Source: DATHTC01 sp963746805 (GTDB lineage Bacteria > Actinomycetota > Thermoleophilia > Gaiellales > Gaiellaceae). From it: a DNA stretch of 64,000 bases. Below are positions 33,648 through 40,159 of this stretch, piece after piece. The notes below the pieces were generated by a model. That model saw only the letters and a list, made by a program, of their open reading frames with translations, did not search any database and was not told where the DNA came from. Numbering within the stretch: the first letter of the stretch is position 1; every line of letters begins with the position of its first letter. A program made the translations under genes and the position numbers. Location: the NCBI GenBank assembly GCA_963746805.1, contig CAVVCQ010000005.1, forward strand, positions 372,001 through 436,000, in the 5' to 3' direction.

Positions 33648-34163
33648 CTACGCACTCGGCGCGGGCGCCGGCGCGGTCGTGCGGCGGCGCAGGAAGAGCA
33701 CGAGCGCGACGATCGCGGCGATCGCCGCTCCGACGCCGGCGAGCGTCCAGCCGAGCGGGAAGTCGCCCGCAGCAGGCGTGGCAGGGCCGTCGAGCGCGAC
33801 CACGCCGAAGTTGTGCCGGGTCGCGTTGTCGTACGCCGTGAACCCGTCGTACACCTGCACGGCCCAGCGGCCCGAGTCCGGGAACACGACCTCCGCCGCG
33901 TACGTCCCGGGCGTGTCGGTCGGCGTGGCCGCGAACTTCTGCTCCTCGCCGGTGGCCGTGTTGCGCAGGATCACGGCCGGCGAGATGCCGTCGACCGGCG
34001 TGACGCCGTGCTGCTTGATCGTGATGTCGGTGTTCCACGTCGAGCCGCCGCTGGGGTCGTCGGGCGGCGCGGGCGAGACCCCTGCCGTCGCCCAGCCGCC
34101 GGCCGAGGCGGTTCCGGCGACGACGAGCGACGCAACGGCCGCGACGATGGTGAGCCTGAGCAT
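33648..34163 (-). CDS. Secreted, C-terminally anchored protein in the ECF sigma regulon
   Basis: A 171-residue exported protein. Signal peptide MLRLTIVAAVASLVVAGTASA, then a single beta-sandwich-like domain with WNTDITIKQHGVTPVDGISPAV, KFAATPTDTPGTYAAEVVFPDSGRWAVQVYDGF (FixH/YtkA-like style), and a C-terminal membrane helix (GWTLAGVGAAIAAIVALVLFL) with an RRR stop-transfer. It therefore faces outward with a membrane anchor. A GAGGAGG ribosome site precedes the ATG at 34163. It has its own ECF-type promoter at 34189-34218, identical in layout to that of the sigma gene. Function unknown. Confidence 0.78.
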   Translation of the reverse strand: MLRLTIVAAVASLVVAGTASAGGWATAGVSPAPPDDPSGGSTWNTDITIKQHGVTPVDGISPAVILRNTATGEEQKFAATPTDTPGTYAAEVVFPDSGRWAVQVYDGFTAYDNATRHNFGVVALDGPATPAAGDFPLGWTLAGVGAAIAAIVALVLFLRRRTTAPAPAPSA

Positions 34164-34188
34164 CGGTCCTCCTCGAGTCGGATGCCTG

Positions 34189-34218
34189 TTCTACACCGGC
34201 TCGGCCCGGAGCGTTCCC
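34189..34218 (-). promoter_or_regulatory. ECF sigma promoter of the secreted-protein gene
   Basis: On the minus strand GGGAAC (34218-34213) is followed after exactly 15 bases by GGTGTAGAA (34197-34189), then CAGGCA. The same layout precedes the sigma gene (35452-35481). GGAAC is the classic ECF -35 core. It spans the stop codon of the upstream anti-sigma-like gene, and puts the transcript start about 20 bases before the ATG at 34163. Confidence 0.72.
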
Positions 34219-34889
34219 GCGATCCGCCGCGCCTCGGCGAGCGAACGGGCGCCCTCGAGGCGGAGCAGGACGGGGCCCTCCTCCCAGAGCAGGACGTTCC
34301 CCGCGGCGCGGCTCTCGAGCACCCGGCCGCCGTCGTCGCGGAAGATCACGCGGTGCCGGTCGCCCTCGAGCCAGTAGCCGGGGCTCCCGCGCACCTCGGC
34401 GTAGGTGACGCTCGTCCCCTGGCCGATGCTCTTCTCGACGTACGGCGTCCCCTCGCCGACGAGCTCGGTGAGCCAGAGTCGCCGGTCGTCGCGGCCGAAC
34501 GTGACCGCGCCGCCGCGGAAGCGCCCGTCGAAGAGGACGTCCCAGCCGTCCTCCTGCGGCACCAGGACGGTGAAGCCGGCACGCCGCTTCGCCTCGTCGA
34601 GCGAGACCTCGCGGCCGAGCGGCCGGCTCGTCGCCTGGTCGCGCGCCGGATCGCCGACGACGCGCTCGATCGTCGCGCTCTCGAGGCCGAACACGCGCAG
34701 CAGCGCCGAGCGGGCGGGCGGGACGGCGAGCGCGACCGCCAGTGCCAGCGCCGCCACGGCGAATACGAGCGCGAGCGGCCGGCTGAAGCGGCGGCGCGAC
34801 CGCTCGGGCAGGACGACCCGGCCGACGATGTCGGGCGTCGGCGGGAACTCGAGCTCGAGTCCGCGCAGGGCGCGCTCCACGTCGATCAC
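34191..34889 (-). CDS. Anti-sigma-like membrane protein coupled to the ECF sigma factor
   Basis: A 232-residue single-pass membrane protein. Residues 1-50 are cytoplasmic (LRGLELEFPPTPDIVGRVVLPERSRRR), one segment follows (PLALVFAVAALALAVALAV), then an extracytoplasmic part with LGREVSLDEAKRRAGFTVLVPQ, VLFDGRFRGGAVTF and a LWLTELVGEG strand, resembling the DUF4367-like domains of anti-sigma proteins. No zinc-binding HxxxCxxC motif is visible. The GTG start at 34889 overlaps the sigma stop (GTGA), the usual sigma/anti-sigma coupling, on which the role is inferred. Confidence 0.75.
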   Translation of the reverse strand: MIDVERALRGLELEFPPTPDIVGRVVLPERSRRRFSRPLALVFAVAALALAVALAVPPARSALLRVFGLESATIERVVGDPARDQATSRPLGREVSLDEAKRRAGFTVLVPQEDGWDVLFDGRFRGGAVTFGRDDRRLWLTELVGEGTPYVEKSIGQGTSVTYAEVRGSPGYWLEGDRHRVIFRDDGGRVLESRAAGNVLLWEEGPVLLRLEGARSLAEARRIAGTLRAEPV

Positions 34890-35443
34890 GCCGGCACCTC
34901 CTCCAGGCTCGTGCGCAGCCGTGCGAGCGCGCGCGACAGCCGCGACTTCACCGTCCCCGGCCGCAGCCCGAGCGCGGCGGCCGTCTCGGCCTCGGAGAGG
35001 TCGAGGAAGTAGCGGCACGCGACGACGAGACGCTCCTCCTCGCGCAGCTCGTTCACGGCCGCGAGCAGGCGCTCCCGGCCCTCGGCGCCGAGGACGGCCG
35101 CCTCGGGGGACGGGGCCGCGTCCCCCGGGCGGAGCTGGGCCGCGCTCCGCAGCGCGAGTCGCGCGCGCCGGCCGGACGAGCGGCGGCGGTTGCGCGCCTC
35201 GTTCGCGACGATCTCGAGCAGCCAGGGCCGGAACGGCGCGCCGGGGCGGAAGCGCGGCAGCGCCAGCCAGGCCTTGGAGAAGCCGTCGGCGACCGCGTCC
35301 TCGGCATCGGCCGCGTCGCCGGCGACGACGTAGGCCACACGAAACGAGATCCCCTGGTACGTGTCCATCAGGCTGCGGTAGGCGTCGGCATCGCCTCTCT
35401 GTGCGCGCTCGACGAGCTCTTCGTCAGGTGGGCGGCCCTCCAC
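34886..35443 (-). CDS. ECF (extracytoplasmic function) RNA polymerase sigma factor
   Basis: A 185-residue sigma-70 family protein with region 2 (DADAYRSLMDTYQGISFRVAYVVAGDAADAEDAVADGFSKAWLALPRF) and region 4 (LREEERLVVACRYFLDLSEAETAAALGLRPGTVKSRLSRALARLR). The linker is short. The GTG start at 35443 lies only about nine bases after the -10 element of its promoter, implying a nearly leaderless mRNA. The matching promoter upstream of its own gene and upstream of 34163 indicates autoregulation and a local target. It is followed by the membrane anti-sigma-like gene. Confidence 0.92.
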   Translation of the reverse strand: MEGRPPDEELVERAQRGDADAYRSLMDTYQGISFRVAYVVAGDAADAEDAVADGFSKAWLALPRFRPGAPFRPWLLEIVANEARNRRRSSGRRARLALRSAAQLRPGDAAPSPEAAVLGAEGRERLLAAVNELREEERLVVACRYFLDLSEAETAAALGLRPGTVKSRLSRALARLRTSLEEVPA

Positions 35444-35451
35444 CGTGCCTC

Positions 35452-35481
35452 TTCTACACCGCCTCGCGGCGGCCGGTTCCC
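35452..35481 (-). promoter_or_regulatory. Autoregulatory ECF sigma promoter
   Basis: On the minus strand GGGAAC (35481-35476) is followed after exactly 15 bases by GGTGTAGAA (35460-35452), then GAGGCA. It is the twin of 34189-34218: both have the same -35, same spacer length, same nine-base -10 block and the same AGGCA downstream, while the spacers themselves differ. It lies in the gap between the DedA gene and the sigma gene. Confidence 0.75.
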
Positions 35482-35489
35482 GGACCCGG

Positions 35490-36094
35490 CTAGCAGGCGT
35501 GGCAGGGCGAGACGCGGAGCCGCCGCACGCCCTCCACGAGGAGCGCGACGAACGCGACGCCGCCCAGCGCGGCGCCGACGGCGACGAGCGGCTGCTCCGC
35601 GAAGGCGCGGCCGCCGAGGTAGCCCACCAGGCCGGCGTACGTCGCCCAGAGCGTCGCCGCGACGACCGCGTAGACGCCGAAGCGGAGGAAGCGGAAGCGG
35701 ATCGCGCCGGCGGTCAGCGTCACGGCGGTGCGCCCGCCGGGGACGAAGCGGGCGCCGAGGACGACGAAGGCGCCGCGCCGGTCGAGCAGGCGCCGCGCCC
35801 GGTCGGTGCGCCGCTGCCGTTCGGCGTCCGCTCGAGCCACGGCCCGATGCGCCCACTGAGCAGCCGGCCGCCGGCGTACGAGGCCGTGTCGCCGGTCAGG
35901 GCGCCGCTCGCCCCGGCCGCGATCACGAGCGCGAGGCTGAGGTCACCGACCGCGGCGAACACGCCGGCCGTGACCACCGTGGCCTCGCTCGGAACGACCG
36001 GGAGGAAGGCGTCGACGGCCGCGACCGCGAGGATCAGCGCGTAGGCCCAGGGCGAGCCGGCGAGCGCGTCGAGCGAGTCGAGCACCCAGTCCAT
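35490..36094 (-). CDS. DedA-family membrane protein, frameshifted
   Basis: Polytopic inner-membrane protein of the DedA/SNARE-associated family, which includes undecaprenyl-phosphate and phospholipid flippases. First frame: MDWVLDSLDALAGSPWAYAL, DAFLPVVPSEATVVTAGVFAA, and ASGALTGDTASYAGGRLLSGRIGPWL. A single-base change near 35833 moves to RRTDRARRLLDRRGAFVVLGARFVPGGRTAVTLTAGAIRF, the family's conserved RFVPGGR-T motif, and the remaining helices. About 200 residues after repair. Downstream on the same strand as dnaE and the DUF2568 gene, with a 74-base gap. Confidence 0.82.
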
Positions 36095-36168
36095 GGCCCC
36101 AGGATCGCGGCGACCGCTCTCCGGGCGCGATGGTGCGACCAGGCGTCTCGGCGGTGCGGGAAGCCGTA

Positions 36169-36516
36169 CTAGGGCGGCGCGCCCGGCTCCGGCCACACGC
36201 GCGCGAGCGCCGCCGTCACGAGCGCGAGCACGAGGAAGCCGACGCCCCACGCCGTGCCGGCGACCGCCGCCACCGCGCCCGCGCCCGCGATCCACAGGAC
36301 CGTCTCGACCCCGAAGCGGAGCGGGTCCCGCAGCCGGCTCCGGGCACGCGGCGCGATCCACAGCCCCCACACCGCCGCCGCGCCCGCCGCCGCGGCAAGG
36401 CCGGCGAGGATCCGCACGAGGATCGGCGCATCGAGCGTGAAGCCCCACCACGCGAGCGCGGCCAGCAACAGGAGCTCGAGGAGGAAGCGAACCGTCAGGT
36501 TCGCCAGGCCGATCAC
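36169..36516 (-). CDS. DUF2568 (YrdB-like) membrane protein
   Basis: A 115-residue protein with four hydrophobic segments: LANLTVRFLLELLLLAALAWWGF, VRILAGLAAAAGAAAVWGLWIAP, ETVLWIAGAGAVAAVAGTAWG and GFLVLALVTAALARVW. The FLLELLLLAALAWWGF start and the PRARSRLRDPLRFGVE loop are typical of DUF2568/YrdB. Function unknown. GTG at 36516 overlaps the dnaE stop as GTGA, so it is coupled to dnaE. Confidence 0.8.
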   Translation of the reverse strand: MIGLANLTVRFLLELLLLAALAWWGFTLDAPILVRILAGLAAAAGAAAVWGLWIAPRARSRLRDPLRFGVETVLWIAGAGAVAAVAGTAWGVGFLVLALVTAALARVWPEPGAPP

Positions 36517-39500
36517 TGCAGCACGGCCGCCTCGCCGAGGAGGTGCTTCACCTCGGCGAGGAAGTCCGAGCTCGGCGCCACCCGGAACTTCGGCCCGAAC
36601 TCGAGGCTCTTCCTCCCCATCCTCGTGTCCATGTCGACGAACACCGGCGCGTCGCCCGGGAAGTCCTGGAGCAGCGCCTTGAGCTCGCGGACGACCCCCG
36701 CCGGCGCCTTGCTCGCGTCCACCCGCAGCCGCACCTCCCGCTTCTCCGGGACGAGGTCGAACGGCGTCAGCTCCTGGGCGAGCAGCTTCGTCTCGCCCTC
36801 CTGCTTGTGGTCGACGCGGCCCTTGATCACGAGGATCTGGTCGGTCACGCACAGGTGCCGTGACGCGGCGTAGACGGAGTTGAACACGACCACCTCGGCG
36901 CTGCCGGTGACGTCGTCGAGCCGGAGGAAGACCATCGGCTCGCCCTTCTTCGTCGTCAGCTGCTTCACGGCCGAGACGATCCCGCCGACGGTGACCCACT
37001 CGCCGTCGCGCCGCCGCTCGAGCTCGTTCATCGTCGCGTCGGTCTTGCGGCGCAGTTGGTCGCGGATGGCGTGGAGCGGGTGCTCGGAGACGTAGAGGCC
37101 GAGCACCTCCTTCTCCATCCGCAGCAGCTCGTTCTTGTCGAACTCGCCCGACGGGACGGCCGGATGGTGCCGTGGCGCCGACTCCTCCTCGACGGGGTCG
37201 CCGAGGTCGAAGATCGAGCTCTGGCCGGCGAGCCGGTCGGCCTGCTGCTTGTTCCCGAACGCGAGCGCCTGCTCGAGCACGGCGAGCATCCCCTGCCGCG
37301 AGGCGCCGGTGGAGTCGAGCGCGCCGCACTTGACGAGCGCTTCGAGCACGCGCTTGTTGGAGCACTGCGGGTCGACGCGCTCGGTGAAGTCCCAGATCGA
37401 GCCGAACGGGCCGCCCTCGTCCCGGGCCGCGATCATCCCCCGCGCCGCGGCCTCGCCCACGCCCTTCACCGCGTTGAGGCCGAAGCGGATCTTCCCCTCG
37501 ACGACGGCGAAGTCGATCTGCGACGAGTTCACGTCCGGCGGCAGCACCTCGATCCCGATCTCGTCGCAGGCGTTGACGTAGTACGGGACCTTGTCCTTCG
37601 TGTTCATCACGGACGAGATCAGCGCGGCCATGTACTCGCACGGGTGGTTCGCCTTGAGCCAGGCGGTGTGGTAGGCGATCAGCGCGTAGCAGGCGGCGTG
37701 GGACTTGTTGAAGGAGTAGTCCTGCGCCTGCTCCATGTCCTTCCAGAGCTGGGTCGCGACCGCCGGGGTGACGCCGTTCTGGGCGCAGCCCTCGAGGAAC
37801 TTGTCCTTGAGGGACGCCATCAGCGCGTGGATCTTCTTGCCGATCGCCTTGCGCAGGTCGTCGGCCTCGGCGGGCGAGAACCCGGCGATCTCCTTGGCGA
37901 TCTGCATGTACTGCTCCTGGTAGATGCAGATCCCGTACGAGTCCTGCGTCAGCGGCTTCAGGCGCGGGTCGAGGTAGGTGACCGCCTCCTGGCCGTGCTT
38001 GCGCCGCGCGTACACCGGGATGTACGCCATCGGCCCCGGCCGGTAGAGGGCGACGAGCGCGATCAGGTCCTCGAACTCGGTCGGCTTCACCTGGCGCAGC
38101 GCCTCGCGCATCCCCGACGACTCGAACTGGAAGACGCCGATCGCCTCGCCGCGCGCGAGCATCTCGTACGTCCTGCGGTCGTCCATCGGGATCGTCGAGA
38201 TGTCGAGCCCGCCGCCGACGAGCCCGACCGCGGTGTCGATCACGTCGAGGTTCCGCAGCCCGAGGAAGTCCATCTTCAGGAGGCCGAGCGCCTCGACGTC
38301 GTTCATCCCGAACTGGGTCACGACCTCCTGGTCGCCGCCCTTCTGCTGCAGCGGGATCAGGTTCATCAGCGGCTCGGCGCCGATCACGACGCCGGCGGCG
38401 TGGATCGAGTCCTGGCGCACGAGGCCCTCGAGCGGCTTCGCCAGGTCGACGATCTCCTTCGCGACCGGGTCGGCCTCGTAGGCCGTCTTCAGCTCCCCGC
38501 CGGGCTTGAGGCACTCGTCGAGCGTCTGCCCCGGCCCTTCCGGGATCAGCTTCGCGATCTTGTCGACGACGCCGTACGGGATCTCGAGGACGCGCCCGGC
38601 GTCGCGCACCGCGGCGCGGGCGGCCATCGTCCCGAAGGTGATGATCTGCGCGACCCGGTCGCGGCCGTACTTCTCGGCCACGTAGTTGATGACACGCTCG
38701 CGGCCCTCGACGGCGAAGTCGATGTCGATGTCGGGCATCGACTTGCGCCCGGGGTTGAGGAAGCGCTCGAAGAGGAGCCCGTAGCGGATCGGGTCGAGGT
38801 CGGTGATCCCGAGCGAGTAGGCGGCGATCGAGCCGGCCGCCGAGCCGCGGCCCGGGCCGACGCCGACGCCGTTTCGCTTCGCGAAGCCGACGAAGTCCTG
38901 GACGATCAGGAAGTAGTCGGCGAAGCCCATCTCGCGGATCGTCTTCAGCTCGAAGCGGAGGCGGTCCTGGAGCTCGGGCGTGACCGTCTCGTAGCGCCGC
39001 GCGAGCCCCTTCTCGCAGAGCTCGACGAGGTACTCGAAGGCGTCGCGGTCGTCGGGCGTCGGGAAGGTCGGGAGCAGGATCCGCCCGAGCTCGATCTCGA
39101 CGGTGCAGCGCTCGGCGACCTCGAGCGTGCGGCGCATCGCCTCCTCCTGGCCGGGGAAGTCGAGCGCCATCTCCTCCGGGGTCTTGAAGTAGAACTCGTT
39201 CGTATCGAAGCGCCAGTGGTTCGGGTTCTTCAGCGAGTCGCCCGACTGGATGCAGAGCAGCGCCTCGTGCGAGGCGGCGTCGGAGGCGTTGAGGTAGTGG
39301 ACGTCGCCGGTCGCGACCACGGGCAGCTTCGTCCTGGCCGCGAGCTCGAGCAGGAGCGGGTTGATCCGCTGCTGGACGTCGAGGTGCGCGTTCTGGAGCT
39401 CGACGTAGACGTTGTCGCGGCCGATCGTCTGCACGAGGCGGTCGAGGTCGGCCTCGGCGTCGAGCGGCCGGTTCTCCTCGAGCGCCTTGCAGACGCGGCC

Positions 39501-39923
39501 GGAGAGGCAGCCGGAGAGCGCGACGAGGCCCTTCGCGTGACGCTCGAGCAGCTCCCAGTCGATGCGCGGCTTGTAGTAGTAGCCCTCGAGGTAGCCGAGC
39601 GACGAGAGCTTGATCAGGTTCGCGTAGCCCTCGTTGGACTCGGCCAGGAGGGTCAGGTGGGCGTAGCCCTTCTGCTGCGAGCGCCGGTCGTCGGCGACGT
39701 AGACCTCGCAGCCGATCAGCGGCTTCACGCCCTGCTTGCCCGCTTCCTTGACGAGCTGCACCGCGCCGGCGAGCGAGCCGTGGTCGGTGAGCGCGACCGC
39801 CGGCATCTCCAGCTCCGCCGCCCGCGCGGCGAGGTGCGGGATGCGGCACGCCCCGTCGAGGATCGAGAACTCGGAGTGGACGTGGAGGTGGACGAACGAC
39901 GCCTGGCCCATCGGGAGGGGCAT
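36513..39923 (-). CDS. dnaE: DNA polymerase III alpha subunit
   Basis: Replicative polymerase, 1136 residues. PHP domain at the N-terminus (FVHLHVHSEFSILDGACRIP), polymerase core with GVGVGPGRGSAAGSIAAYSLGITDLDPI, the catalytic aspartates in PDIDIDFAVEGRERVINYV, and QDSIHAAGVVIG; then NKSHAACYALIAYHTAWLKANHP, helix-hairpin-helix CSNKRVLEALVKCGALD, and an OB fold WVTVGGIVSAVKQLTTKKGEPMVFLRLDDVTGS. The PHP start HLHVHSEFS keeps metal ligands, so proofreading-type activity could be retained. This is the DnaE1-type replicase. Confidence 0.97.
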   Translation of the reverse strand: MPLPMGQASFVHLHVHSEFSILDGACRIPHLAARAAELEMPAVALTDHGSLAGAVQLVKEAGKQGVKPLIGCEVYVADDRRSQQKGYAHLTLLAESNEGYANLIKLSSLGYLEGYYYKPRIDWELLERHAKGLVALSGCLSGRVCKALEENRPLDAEADLDRLVQTIGRDNVYVELQNAHLDVQQRINPLLLELAARTKLPVVATGDVHYLNASDAASHEALLCIQSGDSLKNPNHWRFDTNEFYFKTPEEMALDFPGQEEAMRRTLEVAERCTVEIELGRILLPTFPTPDDRDAFEYLVELCEKGLARRYETVTPELQDRLRFELKTIREMGFADYFLIVQDFVGFAKRNGVGVGPGRGSAAGSIAAYSLGITDLDPIRYGLLFERFLNPGRKSMPDIDIDFAVEGRERVINYVAEKYGRDRVAQIITFGTMAARAAVRDAGRVLEIPYGVVDKIAKLIPEGPGQTLDECLKPGGELKTAYEADPVAKEIVDLAKPLEGLVRQDSIHAAGVVIGAEPLMNLIPLQQKGGDQEVVTQFGMNDVEALGLLKMDFLGLRNLDVIDTAVGLVGGGLDISTIPMDDRRTYEMLARGEAIGVFQFESSGMREALRQVKPTEFEDLIALVALYRPGPMAYIPVYARRKHGQEAVTYLDPRLKPLTQDSYGICIYQEQYMQIAKEIAGFSPAEADDLRKAIGKKIHALMASLKDKFLEGCAQNGVTPAVATQLWKDMEQAQDYSFNKSHAACYALIAYHTAWLKANHPCEYMAALISSVMNTKDKVPYYVNACDEIGIEVLPPDVNSSQIDFAVVEGKIRFGLNAVKGVGEAAARGMIAARDEGGPFGSIWDFTERVDPQCSNKRVLEALVKCGALDSTGASRQGMLAVLEQALAFGNKQQADRLAGQSSIFDLGDPVEEESAPRHHPAVPSGEFDKNELLRMEKEVLGLYVSEHPLHAIRDQLRRKTDATMNELERRRDGEWVTVGGIVSAVKQLTTKKGEPMVFLRLDDVTGSAEVVVFNSVYAASRHLCVTDQILVIKGRVDHKQEGETKLLAQELTPFDLVPEKREVRLRVDASKAPAGVVRELKALLQDFPGDAPVFVDMDTRMGRKSLEFGPKFRVAPSSDFLAEVKHLLGEAAVLQ

Positions 39924-40159
39924 TCTCGCAGGCCGATCTGACGACCACTGACGCGGGCCCGATGCGGGCAGCGCGCGGGCCGAGGAGAGCGCCTTGGACG
40001 CCCTCCACGGACCCAGGGGAGAGAGGAAGCACCGGCCTCGGGTCCTGACCGTAGGAGTCGTTGGCCCCGCGGTCAGCGCTTCGTCGTAGGTATAGACGAC
40101 CGGGGCCTCCTGAAACTTCCCGACGGTCCGGCGCCCGGCGCGCCTACTCTGGAAGGTTC
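39924..40159. other. Divergent intergenic region between dnaE and the SNF2 gene
   Basis: 236 bases without a gene that I can support. A -10-like TATAGA lies at 40091-40096, but with no clear -35. GGCCCC-GC-GGTC (40063-40074) and GACCGGGGCC (40098-40107) form an interrupted inverted repeat around it, so it could fold in the leader of the SNF2 transcript. GGAAGG at 40151-40156 is the ribosome site of that gene. Confidence 0.4.

Noticed and set aside
37056..39941. A 961-codon open frame on the plus strand
   Set aside because: Antisense to dnaE; Arg/Glu/Leu-rich with no domain, while dnaE is certain.
40063..40107. tRNA or small RNA gene upstream of the SNF2 gene
   Set aside because: An interrupted inverted repeat exists, but no cloverleaf, T-loop sequence or terminator could be found.
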